From contig JAJDCX010000060.1 of assembly GCA_029260615.1 (NCBI GenBank), forward strand, positions 1-64,000: a DNA stretch of 64,000 nucleotides. The letters run 5' to 3'. The position numbers and the translations under genes were made by a program. The notes beneath the pieces were generated by a model. That model did not search any database. It was not told the origin of the DNA and worked only from the letters and a program-made list of their open reading frames with translations. How positions within the stretch are numbered: position 1 is the first letter of the stretch; every line of letters starts with the position of its first letter. The stretch is from Phycisphaeraceae bacterium (GTDB lineage Bacteria > Planctomycetota > Phycisphaerae > Phycisphaerales > Phycisphaeraceae). Positions 28,855 to 37,788 of this stretch are shown here, piece after piece.

Positions 28855-31107
28855 ATGCAGTCTATGACGTGGACGATGTCCAGATTGGGCAGCCGGTTTA
28901 ACCTGCTGTTCGAGCCCTACAAGAATCGGGTCATGCACTCGGCGCTCGGCCGGTTCCTCGATCAACCGCTAGACCTCATGGTCGGCCTGATCGAGCCCGA
29001 CGGCACGCACCGCGTCCTGCCATTCACCCTTCAAGGCGAACCACTCTCCAACCCCGAGCAGTTCGAGCGGATGAACTCCGTCACCTTCCGGGGCTACAGC
29101 GAAAAGCACAACCTCCGTTTCGAGTTCAACGTCCACGCCGTGTTCTACCCCCAGGACGAACGCCTGTGCATCATGCCCGCCTTCTACCTGGAGATGCGAG
29201 TCAACCCCGTCCACCGCATCCGCTGGCACGAGGCCACCAAGCCACCACAGAAGGTCAAGCTCTTCATCCGCCTCGGCCGCCCCGACACCACCATCACCGC
29301 CACGCCCGACGCCGACGGCCAGCCCGCGTCGATCGACCTCACCTACACCAACTCACTGACACCCCGCAGCGACCAGTTCGCTCTACCCATTGGCGTCGAT
29401 GGCGCCCCCGAACGCTCCGTCGATGCCCGTGAACGCATCGTCAGCCTCAACCCCGGCTGCGAAGTGATGGATGGCGGGCAAGGCCTCATCCACGAATTAC
29501 CCGTCACCGATGCCGGCAGCGGCACCAAGTGGCGTCTGGTCTGGGGCGCCCACGTCGCCGACAACATCCTCAAGGTCAAACACCACGGCCAGGTGCGCGA
29601 CGCCACCTTCCGATACAACAACGCCTGGGACAACCTCGACGACGTCATCAGCGAGGCAACCGACACCCGCGACCAACGCCTCGCCCTCTCACGCCGATTC
29701 GAGAAACTCCTCGAACAGGCGCCCATGGACACCGCACAGTCCCACCTCTTGGCACAGAGTTTCCAGGCCTGGCTAAGCAACACCTTCTGGTGCGACATCC
29801 ACGAAGACGAAAACAACCGTACCGAATGGTTCGGTGCATGGGAAGGCTCCTGCGCCTACCTTGGAACGCTCGACGTCGAATACAACATCGCGCTGCTCTA
29901 CCTCACCCTCTGGCCAAAACTTTTAGGCATGCAGTTCGCCCAGTGGGCCGAGCAGGAAAAAACCCACGCACCCTCCAACGGCAGCTTCCTCAGCCACGAC
30001 CTCGGTGCCGGCGTCAACGCACTGGGACAGGCCTACCCCCACGACATGGAGGTAGAGGAAAACTGCAACTTCCTGCTCCTGCTCCAGGCCTACACCCGCT
30101 GGACCGGCCGCGACCTCGCCGCCAAAACCGCCGCACCCCTCACCGCCCGCCTCGCCAAGTACCTCATCTGGTCCGACCGTGACGCCTCCGGCTTCCCCTC
30201 CCAAGGCGTCGCCAACACCATCGACGACGCAAGCCCAGCCATCCAATCCGCACGCAAGCAGACCTACCTCGCTGTCAAACGACTCGCCGCACTCAAGGCA
30301 GCAGCCGACCTGCTCAAACTCGCCGACGCCGACAACGAACTCGCCGACCGCTGCGACTCACTCGCCAGCGATAACCTAAAACAGATCGAAGCCGCCGCCT
30401 GGCTCGGCGACCACTACGCCGTCTGCGTCGACAAGTCCGCTGTCGGCGTCATCGACGCCTGGACCGGGAAACCCCTCCCATACGACACACTCCCCGGCTG
30501 GGACGCCTACTCCATCTACACCGGCAACGGCCTGCTGCTCCCCTTCATGGTCGGACGACCCGAGCTGCTCAACCACAAACGACTACGCCAGGACATCTCC
30601 AGCTCACAAAGAGAAAACGCCACACGCTACGGCTGCGGCCACACCTCCGCCGAATCCGACAACGTCTGGATCAGCCAAAACCTCTGGCGCGACACACTCG
30701 CCCAATATATCAAGCTCAGACCCCTCTCCGCTCAGTACTACTGGGACATGCAGGTCATGAGCAACACCGGCCCAAACTCCATGGGCTACACCGACACCTA
30801 CATCAACAACTACCTCACCTTCAACCCTCGAGGCATCGCCGTCATCGGCCACCTCCTCGCCGCACCAAGACTCGTCATCGACCGCAAAGCCCCAGGCGGA
30901 CCCTACATCACCGTCGATCCCGACCGACACAAGCCCCAACGCTGGCCGCTCTTCCCACTCGCCGACTGGCGCGCCGGCAAGATCCCCGTCTGCGTCATCG
31001 ACCACAAGGGCCGCGTCACCATCGAAGGCCAGATCGATCCCGTCATCGTCCACGGCAACTCCCCCGACAACGACAGCACCCCCAGCGGTACACAGTTGAT
31101 CGGGTAG
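28855..31107 (+). CDS. Large (alpha/alpha)6-barrel glycoside-hydrolase-like protein
   Basis: 750 residues, no signal peptide, so probably cytoplasmic. An N-terminal beta-rich half (about 1-240) precedes a helical C-terminal domain (about 260-690). Segments AWEGSCAYLGTLDVEYNIALLYL, then NGSFLSHDLGAGVNA with MEVEENCNFLLLLQAY are similar to conserved regions of GH52 xylosidases and the DUF4965/glutaminase-A family. The acidic residues in these segments are candidate catalytic acid and base. The substrate is not predictable. The GAGGTGG sequence precedes ATG 28855. Confidence 0.55.
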   Translation: MQSMTWTMSRLGSRFNLLFEPYKNRVMHSALGRFLDQPLDLMVGLIEPDGTHRVLPFTLQGEPLSNPEQFERMNSVTFRGYSEKHNLRFEFNVHAVFYPQDERLCIMPAFYLEMRVNPVHRIRWHEATKPPQKVKLFIRLGRPDTTITATPDADGQPASIDLTYTNSLTPRSDQFALPIGVDGAPERSVDARERIVSLNPGCEVMDGGQGLIHELPVTDAGSGTKWRLVWGAHVADNILKVKHHGQVRDATFRYNNAWDNLDDVISEATDTRDQRLALSRRFEKLLEQAPMDTAQSHLLAQSFQAWLSNTFWCDIHEDENNRTEWFGAWEGSCAYLGTLDVEYNIALLYLTLWPKLLGMQFAQWAEQEKTHAPSNGSFLSHDLGAGVNALGQAYPHDMEVEENCNFLLLLQAYTRWTGRDLAAKTAAPLTARLAKYLIWSDRDASGFPSQGVANTIDDASPAIQSARKQTYLAVKRLAALKAAADLLKLADADNELADRCDSLASDNLKQIEAAAWLGDHYAVCVDKSAVGVIDAWTGKPLPYDTLPGWDAYSIYTGNGLLLPFMVGRPELLNHKRLRQDISSSQRENATRYGCGHTSAESDNVWISQNLWRDTLAQYIKLRPLSAQYYWDMQVMSNTGPNSMGYTDTYINNYLTFNPRGIAVIGHLLAAPRLVIDRKAPGGPYITVDPDRHKPQRWPLFPLADWRAGKIPVCVIDHKGRVTIEGQIDPVIVHGNSPDNDSTPSGTQLIG

Positions 31108-31181
31108 CCGTAAATTGTCCACGGTAGGTGCCGCCCTCGACACACCGTAGATGAACGTGTGAGATCTCCCAGAATCCGTAT

Positions 31182-31715
31182 CTACTCCCCGATCCCCAAA
31201 TCCGCCTTTGTCAACAGACTGTCGAACCCATACCCCGCCGACTCAATATTCTCACGCGCGCCTTCCTGCCGATCGATCACCGCGATGATCTTCACAATCT
31301 TCGCGCCCATCTCCGTCAGCGTCTGCGCCGCTTCGAGCACCTGGCCTCCGGTCGTCGCGATGTCTTCGAGGATCACCACGCGATCCCCCGGGTTCAGTGC
31401 CCCCTCGACCTGCTTGGCCGTCCCGTACCCCTTCTTCTGATTGCGGATCAGCACGGCGGGTATATCCGCCGAAATGCTGGTGGCGCTCACGATCGGGATC
31501 CCACCCAGCTCCGCACCCGCCAACCGATCCACCCCGCCGGCCACCTCAGCGACACGCCCAGCAAAACGCTCCGCCAACGCCGCCAGCACATCCGGCTGCG
31601 TCTGAAACAGGTACTTGTCAAGGTAATACTTGCTTTTCCGCCCCGAGCGAAGCGTGAAGTCGCCCCGCAACAAGGCCGAGTCGGTAATGCGCTGGATCAG
31701 TTGTTCATCAGTCAT
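31182..31715 (-). CDS. pyrE: Orotate phosphoribosyltransferase
   Basis: 177 residues, a short form of the enzyme. It joins orotate and PRPP to give OMP in pyrimidine synthesis. The PRPP-binding signature VVILEDIATTGGQ, the N-terminal GDFTLRSGRKSKYYLDKY and the flexible-loop residues IRNQKKGYGTAK are present. It is single, without other pyr genes nearby. Confidence 0.93.
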   Translation of the reverse strand: MTDEQLIQRITDSALLRGDFTLRSGRKSKYYLDKYLFQTQPDVLAALAERFAGRVAEVAGGVDRLAGAELGGIPIVSATSISADIPAVLIRNQKKGYGTAKQVEGALNPGDRVVILEDIATTGGQVLEAAQTLTEMGAKIVKIIAVIDRQEGARENIESAGYGFDSLLTKADLGIGE

Positions 31716-31794
31716 GGCCCAAGTCTAGGATGGAATGCAAAACGTCGAAAGTCCAAACCCCACACGCACAACATCAAAAACCGTATCCAACCCT

Positions 31795-31810
31795 CGCTTG
31801 CGGCTTAGCG
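31795..31810 (+). repeat. Short intergenic repeat CRCTYGCGGYTTAGCG, copy 2
   Basis: CGCTTGCGGCTTAGCG lies between pyrE and the MFS gene. It is followed at 31822-31835 by two units of CCCTAAA. Confidence 0.5.
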
Positions 31811-31830
31811 CTCCCCCCAGACCCTAAACC

Positions 31831-33069
31831 CTAAACCCCCTCCATCTCCCCACTACTGCGGTCCTTGAACACAAACGCGAACAATACCGCCGAAACCCCC
31901 GCCGCCACCGCTGCCCACCCAAACACCGCAAGTGTCCCCGACTCCGAGGACTGCGAGACCAGCCCAGCCATCAGGCTCCCGGTGATCCGCCCCGTCCCAT
32001 AGACCAGCATCAAAAAAAGCGCCTGGATCGAATTGCGATACGCCGGCTCAGCCCGGTGATTCAAATACACCGGCGGCGCAACATGCGCCACCAGCACCAT
32101 CAGCCCGTGAACCGCCTGCGTACCCACCGCTACCCCAAGCGTCGGCATCCACGCCAGCAACGCCATCCGTAACGCCGCCGCCGTCACCCCGATCGTCATC
32201 AACCACTTCAATCCAAACCGCTTGACCAGCCACGCGAACGCCAATATGTATCCCACCTCTAGCAACACCCCCACCGTGGAGATCGGCCCAAGCCATTGAT
32301 TCCCCACCCCGATCTCCCGCGTCAGGTAGATCGGATAAAAACTGTAGTACGCCCCCGCTGAAATTTGCACCAGCCACATCGCCACACAAAACAAAGCTAT
32401 GTCCGGTTGGAGCATCCGCCGTAACGCCTGCATCGTCGGCGTCCCACGACCGTCCTTCTTAGGCGGATTCAAAACCGGCACCTCCGCACTCGGGTCTGAA
32501 GTCCCCACCGCGCCACGTGTCTTCGGCAACCACCTCGCGTTACACACCGCCAGCAATCCGATCACCGATCCACACGCCAGCGACGCACCGATCGGTGCCC
32601 CCACCGCATCCGTCATCAACACATACAACACGATCGACGGTGCGATGAACCCGACCGTTCCATACACCCTGACCCGGTGGTAGGGCACGACCGCCAGCCC
32701 CGCCTCCTGCCGCCGGCTTTGCTCCGTAAACGTCAGCCCGTCCTGCAAAGACGTGGCGGGGACAAAAGCCAACCAGAACAGCCCGTGAATCACCAAAATC
32801 CACCAGAAATCATGGCACGCCAACAACCACGCCAGCGCCACCGAGGTCGCGATGAACACCCCCGCCAGCAGCGTCCGGTTCTCCACACGCAGATCCGCCA
32901 GCAGCCCCGTCAGCACCGGCGTTAACAACACCGCGAAACCACCCAGACTCATCACAAACCCGACCTCCGCATCGCTCAGCCCGCGCTCGGTAAAATACAC
33001 CGGCAGATAAGGCAGCACACTGCCCATCACCGCAAACGTCAGAAAAAATTGAGCCTTGATCGAACGCAA
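31831..33069 (-). CDS. Major facilitator superfamily transporter
   Basis: 412 residues, twelve predicted helices, LacY/NupG-like (MFS_1_like) family. Features include LPYLPVYFTERGLSDAEVGFVMSLGG in the first helix pair, GLLADLRVENRT as the inter-helix motif between helices 2 and 3, and VRVYGTVGFIAPSI. The start is a TTG at 33069 with no clear Shine-Dalgarno, so the N-terminus is uncertain. The stop codon lies within a (CCCTAAA)2-like repeat. The substrate may be a sugar or nucleoside; this is inference only. Confidence 0.8.
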   Translation of the reverse strand: MRSIKAQFFLTFAVMGSVLPYLPVYFTERGLSDAEVGFVMSLGGFAVLLTPVLTGLLADLRVENRTLLAGVFIATSVALAWLLACHDFWWILVIHGLFWLAFVPATSLQDGLTFTEQSRRQEAGLAVVPYHRVRVYGTVGFIAPSIVLYVLMTDAVGAPIGASLACGSVIGLLAVCNARWLPKTRGAVGTSDPSAEVPVLNPPKKDGRGTPTMQALRRMLQPDIALFCVAMWLVQISAGAYYSFYPIYLTREIGVGNQWLGPISTVGVLLEVGYILAFAWLVKRFGLKWLMTIGVTAAALRMALLAWMPTLGVAVGTQAVHGLMVLVAHVAPPVYLNHRAEPAYRNSIQALFLMLVYGTGRITGSLMAGLVSQSSESGTLAVFGWAAVAAGVSAVLFAFVFKDRSSGEMEGV

Positions 33070-33207
33070 AGTAGGGGGGTCGAGTCTGGGGTCCAGGGTT
33101 CAGAGGCTAGGTTATAAATACGGTATCCACCAACGCCAGTTCTAATCGCAACGAAGGGCCGGGTACTTTTACTATCCGGTATCGAGCGATCTAACTAGCT
33201 TCGCCCT

Positions 33208-33963
33208 CTATCTCTCTTTCAACTTCGCCAACAGACGCAGGATCTCCAGGTACAGCCAGATCAGCGTCACCAGCAAACCAAACGCGCCGTACCACTCCAT
33301 GTATTTCGGTGCGCCACGCTCCACTCCGTTCTCAATAAAGTCGAAGTCCAGCACCAAATTCAACGCCGCGATGACGATCACCACCACGCTGAACCCGATC
33401 CCAAACAGCCCCGAGTCGTGGATGAAACCAATCTGGACCCCGAACATCCCCAACACGAACGACGCCATGTACAACAGCATCACCGCCCCCGTCGCCGCCG
33501 TGACCCCCAGCTTAAAATTCTCCGTCGCCTTAATCAGCCCGCTGGTGTACGCCATCAACAACGCCGCCAGCGTCCCAAACGTCAGCCCCACCGCCTGCAC
33601 CACGATCCCCGGGTAACGCTGCTCGAACATCGCCGAGATCGCTCCCAGAAACAGCCCCTGACAAGCCGCGTAGATCGGCGCGGTGTAAGGCGAAGCCGAA
33701 GGCTTGAACGCCGTGATTAATCCAAAGATCAGCCCCCCAACCACCCCCCCGATCAACCAGGGAACCACCGCCCCAAGGCTCTGGGACTGGCCGGTCATCT
33801 TCCAGGTAAACGCACCCGCCGCAACCAAAATCACCAGCAGGAACCCGGTCTTGGTCACCGTCCCCTGCAGGCTCATCAGGTCCGATCTCTCCTGGGTATC
33901 AAAATCAACCCCGAAGTCACTAAAAGTCTTGTCGTTCAATGCCGGGTTCGCGGTCCGCATCAT
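33208..33963 (-). CDS. Bax inhibitor-1/YccA family membrane protein
   Basis: 251 residues. A soluble N-terminus with NPALNDKTF precedes seven membrane helices; ASPYTAPIYAACQGLFLGAISAMFE, FIHDSGLFGIGFSVVVIVIAALNLVLDFDFIE and the C-terminal MEWYGAFGLLVTLIWLYLEILRLLA are typical of the bacterial BaxI_1 (TMBIM) family, some members of which are pH-sensitive calcium channels. Function here is unknown. Confidence 0.9.
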   Translation of the reverse strand: MMRTANPALNDKTFSDFGVDFDTQERSDLMSLQGTVTKTGFLLVILVAAGAFTWKMTGQSQSLGAVVPWLIGGVVGGLIFGLITAFKPSASPYTAPIYAACQGLFLGAISAMFEQRYPGIVVQAVGLTFGTLAALLMAYTSGLIKATENFKLGVTAATGAVMLLYMASFVLGMFGVQIGFIHDSGLFGIGFSVVVIVIAALNLVLDFDFIENGVERGAPKYMEWYGAFGLLVTLIWLYLEILRLLAKLKER

Positions 33964-34376
33964 GCTGGGCCCCTAGGTACAGTTAAATTCAGATCAACCC
34001 ACGATCATATCCGATCCGCCCGGCAACCCACCGCCGCACTTCCACCACAAACCTCACCGGTAGCACTACCACCCGCCATCACCCACCGGCAGTACCCCCA
34101 CAACCATCACTACCGACATAACCACCGATACCCCCACCGACATTACTGCCTACCCATTCAACACCCACACCGACCCCTAAAGACCAGTTATAAGATAACG
34201 GCTAAATGTTGTGGGGATTCAGTTGGCACGCGGACATCCGTCGGGATCGCATCTGGGTGGGGATATCGTGGCCGGGTAGGGGGCTTGCCGAATTGCCACC
34301 CCACGGCGTCCGCTTTACTCTATCGGGCCAGAAACGGTTGTTCCCCGAGCCCCGAACCCCGATACCCGACCACACC
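33964..34376. other. Intergenic region with low-complexity C-rich tract
   Basis: No gene is convincing here. Between 34018 and 34180 the plus strand is very C- and A-rich and poor in G, with irregular units around CACCACC, CCACCGA and ACCCCCAC. The minus strand therefore carries many short G-runs. An in-frame extension of the downstream gene upstream to 34206 is possible but has no conserved residues. Confidence 0.6.
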
Positions 34377-35474
34377 ATGCGTTACGCCCTCATCATCGCC
34401 GGCGGATCGGGCACCCGGCTCTGGCCGATGTCCACCCGGGGACTCCCCAAGCAACTCATCTCCTTCATCGACGGCAAGAGCCTCCTGCAAGTCGCCATGC
34501 AAAGACTCAAAGGCCTCGTCCCCGATGAGCAAATCTACATCTGTGCCGGCGAATCTCAACGACAGGCCATGCTCGACGGCCTCCCAGGCCTGACCCCCGA
34601 CCGCTTCATCGGCGAACCCTGCGGACGCGACACCCTCAACGCTGTTGGACTCGGCGCCGCCGTACTCGGCCGCAACGACGAGAACGCCATCGTCGCCGTC
34701 TTCACCGCAGACCACCTCATCGAACCGCAAGACCAGTTCCGCCAGATCGTCGAGGCCGGCTACCAGGTTGCCGAGGAACAACCCCACACCCTCGTCACCT
34801 TCGGCATCGCCCCCACACACCCCGCCACGGGCTACGGCTACCTCCAACTCGGCGAACCCCTCGGGCAGCACGGCGCTTACGTCGTCAACGAGTTCAAAGA
34901 AAAACCAGACCTCGACACCGCCACCGCTTACCACAAAGCAGGCCCCGAAAAATACCTCTGGAACTCCGGCATGTTCGTCTGGCGCAGCAGCGCACTGATG
35001 GACTGCATCCGACGCTTCTGCCCGGATAACTACCTGGGCATCTCCGAGTGCGCCGACGCCTGGGACTCCGACCAACGCACCGAAACACTCGAACGCATCT
35101 ACCCCACACTTGCCAAGGTCAGCGTCGACTACGCCATCATGGAACCCGCCAGCAAGGACCACCGCGCCAAGGTCGTCGCCGTCCCCATGCCCCTAAGCTG
35201 GCTCGATGTCGGCTCCTGGCCCGCGTTCGCAGAAACACTCGACAAGGACGACACAGGCAACACCACCGACGGCGGCAAAGCCCTCCTGCTCGACTCCAGA
35301 AACACCCTCATCGCCTCCAACGACCCCAACCACCTCATCACCGCCATCGGCTGCGAAGACCTCGTCATCATCCACACCCCAAACGCTACCTTAGTCTGCA
35401 AAGCAGACCACGCCGAAAAAATCAAAGACCTCCACAAACAGGTCGGCGAAAAGTTCGGCGAAGAGTGGCTGTGA
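34377..35474 (+). CDS. manC: Mannose-1-phosphate guanylyltransferase
   Basis: 365 residues from ATG 34377. It makes GDP-mannose from GTP and mannose 1-phosphate. Signature IIAGGSGTRLWPMSTRGLPKQ and the substrate loop FKEKPD with GPEKYLWNSGMFVWR identify the single-domain form without the isomerase domain; PTLAKVSVDYAIMEPAS is also typical. Its product feeds gmd and fcl (18358-20504), which are 14 kb away. The frame is open for 57 codons upstream, without conservation. Confidence 0.94.
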   Translation: MRYALIIAGGSGTRLWPMSTRGLPKQLISFIDGKSLLQVAMQRLKGLVPDEQIYICAGESQRQAMLDGLPGLTPDRFIGEPCGRDTLNAVGLGAAVLGRNDENAIVAVFTADHLIEPQDQFRQIVEAGYQVAEEQPHTLVTFGIAPTHPATGYGYLQLGEPLGQHGAYVVNEFKEKPDLDTATAYHKAGPEKYLWNSGMFVWRSSALMDCIRRFCPDNYLGISECADAWDSDQRTETLERIYPTLAKVSVDYAIMEPASKDHRAKVVAVPMPLSWLDVGSWPAFAETLDKDDTGNTTDGGKALLLDSRNTLIASNDPNHLITAIGCEDLVIIHTPNATLVCKADHAEKIKDLHKQVGEKFGEEWL

Positions 35475-35559
35475 CACATAGACTCAGGCTTGCCCGGGGC
35501 TTGCCCGGGGCGTGCTATTATGCCTATGATTCCTAGTGTATTTACTCGGAGATTATGGC

Positions 35560-35745
35560 ATGGAAGACAAGGTCAAGACGATTGAGCAAGACCTATTGGT
35601 TCAACGCATCGAGCGGGTCGTATATGACCCGGATCGCTTTGAGACAATTTCGATCGTCTTGATGGTTCTTGGTTGTATGCTGTTTACCATGTTCATGATT
35701 AGCTGGATGGTTTATAAGCTCATTTCGTACATCAATGTCGATTGA
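35560..35745 (+). CDS. Small single-helix membrane protein
   Basis: 61 residues from ATG 35560, preceded by GGAG (35548-35551) at 8 nt. A charged N-terminus with the amphipathic stretch EDKVKTIEQDLLVQRIERVVYDP precedes one membrane helix (about 31-53) rich in Met. There is no similarity that I recognise. Codon use is more AT-rich than in neighbours. Confidence 0.6.
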   Translation: MEDKVKTIEQDLLVQRIERVVYDPDRFETISIVLMVLGCMLFTMFMISWMVYKLISYINVD

Positions 35746-35780
35746 ATCGATTTCTTGTCCCGCCAAACCACTCTTGCTTC

Positions 35781-35807
35781 TTCGCGTTCTTGGCGTCTTC
35801 GCGGTTC
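35781..35807 (+). repeat. Interspersed repeat GCGTTC-N3/4-GCGT-N4/6-GCGG, copy 1
   Basis: TTCGCGTTCTTGGCGTCTTC then GCGGTTC precede ruvX. The same spaced pattern recurs at 51097-51123. Confidence 0.5.
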
Positions 35808-35836
35808 GCCCCTCTTAATCCCGTACAATCCCCCCC

Positions 35837-36265
35837 ATGCGATACCTGGCAATCGACTTAGGCGATAAACGAACCGGCATAGCCGTCGGCGACGACGTTA
35901 CCGGCATCGCCTCACCCATAGAAACCATCCAGGCATCAACCCCCGAATTGCGGCTAATAGGTTTTGAGCGTGTCATCCAGGAGCAGGGCCCAGACGCTCT
36001 TGTACTCGGCGTCCCCCTGAATATGGATGGCTCGGAAGGCCCAGCCGTCACCAAAGCCAAAGCACTCGCCGACGAACTCACCAAACGCTTCGGCCTGCCG
36101 GTGCATCTGGTCGATGAACGCCTCACATCCGTCGCCGCAGACGAGCAGATGGCACAGTCCGGCCTGACCCGTGGCCAGAAAAAAGCACGACGCGACGCAC
36201 TCGCCGCCGCAGCCATCCTACGCAACTTCCTGGCAACCCAGCACAAGCCAGAAGACAGCCAATAG
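35837..36265 (+). CDS. ruvX: Putative pre-16S rRNA nuclease / Holliday junction resolvase YqgF family
   Basis: 142 residues, RNase H fold. The motifs are YLAIDLGDKRTGIAVGDD, VLGVPLNMDGSEGP, LVDERLTSVAADEQM and DALAAAAILRNFL, as in YqgF/RuvX. The family processes the 5' end of 16S rRNA in E. coli. The start ATG 35837 is well supported by the first motif. Confidence 0.94.
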   Translation: MRYLAIDLGDKRTGIAVGDDVTGIASPIETIQASTPELRLIGFERVIQEQGPDALVLGVPLNMDGSEGPAVTKAKALADELTKRFGLPVHLVDERLTSVAADEQMAQSGLTRGQKKARRDALAAAAILRNFLATQHKPEDSQ

Positions 36266-36338
36266 CCCGGATCAATCCGAGCCAACGCTTAGTTAGTTTG
36301 TTTTCTATCCGACCCGCGGTCGGCCACTCCCGCCGTGC

Positions 36339-37628
36339 TTAGAACAGCACGCCGTAGATAAACATGAACATCGCCAACGCCGTCGTGACCACACCGGCAT
36401 ACCCGACCGTGTCGCGCATCTCAGGCGACAGACCGTTCAACGGCCGATTGATCTTCCCGCAGACCTGCAACAAAGCATGCTCAGCCTTTTTCAACCCGCT
36501 GTGGTTGATAATCACCGCCTCAGGCACATCCACACCCACCGGCTCCGCCGACACAGGCTCCCCAGCCTCATCCGCTGGAATCGATACACCAACGGCCTGC
36601 GCTTCCTCATCCAACTCGTTCGCCACATCGGCGGCGCTCGCACCTATAGCCTCCACCGCCTGGGGCTCGGTTGCCGAAATCGGCTCCGGCTCAGTTTCAG
36701 ATACAGGTTCAGGGACCACCTGCTCCGCCGACTCACGTTTCGCCTGCGCACGTGCCTCGGCCTCCTGCTCGGCCTTGGCCTCCGCAGCCAACACCTCATC
36801 CGTGCCCGGCACACCCGCCTCGACCTCCGGGCCGTGCTCGATCGCCTGTTCCGCAGACTCCGCCAGCATCGCGTCGATCTGATCGATCGACACCGCCCCA
36901 GCATCCTCCGGCGACTCCGCCTGTGACGTGGCCTCTTCTGTACCCGCCATCGTCTCGACAGGCTCAGGTTCCACCGGCTCCGGCTCGGTTACGTCTTGGG
37001 CCGCTTGCGCCTCCGGCTCTTTCGACGTGACCGCGTCCACACCCTTGGCCTGCACATCGTCCAGCAGCCCCTGGATCTGGCTCGCCAAATCGTCTTCACT
37101 AACAGCCACCACCGCCTCGGGCTTGGCCTCTTCTTCAATTCCCGCCGCGGGTGTGGGCTCTGGTTCAGGCTCGCACGCCGCTTCGATCTTGCTATCGATC
37201 TGCTTGTCCAGCAGGTCCGTCACCATCGAACCGAGCGCATCCAGGTCTAGACTTTCGCCTATACCCGCAGACTCTTTTTCTTTGCCGCCCGTGTCAGATT
37301 TTTCTACAACCGCCTCAGGATTCACCGCATCAGTAGCGACCTGCTGGGCAATCATCTCGGCTTCGGCCTCAGCCTCTGCTTCACTTTTAGCCTCAGTCTC
37401 GGCCGCAACCGGCTCGGCGACCGCCTCCGCCTCAACCACTTCGGGTTCCTTAGGCTCAGCCGCAACCGGCTCCACCACCGGCTCCTCCGGCTTATGCTGC
37501 CGCAAGTCCGCCGGCACCGACTCCGGGTCGACCTCTTCAAGCCGGTGCAACAAATCATCCAGCTGCGCCTCCAGGTCCATGTCCTGCGGGCTCGATGCGT
37601 CGTCGGGTTGTTCTGGTGTGTCAACCAA
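36339..37628 (-). CDS. Acidic Ala/Glu/Pro-rich protein with repeated amphipathic motifs and C-terminal anchor
   Basis: 429 residues. Most is low-complexity, strongly acidic and presumably disordered. Four similar amphipathic segments interrupt it: about 17-31 (MDLEAQLDDLLHRLEE), 127-147 (DLDALGSMVTDLLDKQIDS), 178-196 (EDDLASQIQGLLDDVQAK) and 247-263 (SIDQIDAMLAESAEQ). A conserved-looking block (about 380-405, LKKAEHALLQVCGKINRPLNGL) precedes a single C-terminal membrane helix (about 408-427). The repeats recall, loosely, the SQxEIDALL peptide of FliM-type proteins. Function is unknown; it could be a membrane-tethered docking scaffold (inference). Confidence 0.65.
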   Translation of the reverse strand: MVDTPEQPDDASSPQDMDLEAQLDDLLHRLEEVDPESVPADLRQHKPEEPVVEPVAAEPKEPEVVEAEAVAEPVAAETEAKSEAEAEAEAEMIAQQVATDAVNPEAVVEKSDTGGKEKESAGIGESLDLDALGSMVTDLLDKQIDSKIEAACEPEPEPTPAAGIEEEAKPEAVVAVSEDDLASQIQGLLDDVQAKGVDAVTSKEPEAQAAQDVTEPEPVEPEPVETMAGTEEATSQAESPEDAGAVSIDQIDAMLAESAEQAIEHGPEVEAGVPGTDEVLAAEAKAEQEAEARAQAKRESAEQVVPEPVSETEPEPISATEPQAVEAIGASAADVANELDEEAQAVGVSIPADEAGEPVSAEPVGVDVPEAVIINHSGLKKAEHALLQVCGKINRPLNGLSPEMRDTVGYAGVVTTALAMFMFIYGVLF

Positions 37629-37788
37629 CTTCGGGTTGTGTCCTGTCTTATCCTCGTGATTGGCCCCGCCGCGATGGATATGCCATCATGCGACCAGCCC
37701 GATTTACCTAACCCCTACACCCCGTTTTATCGACGCACACAGGGCCCGACTCAAGCCCCAACCCAACGGATCACCTAAGGGATTTTTC

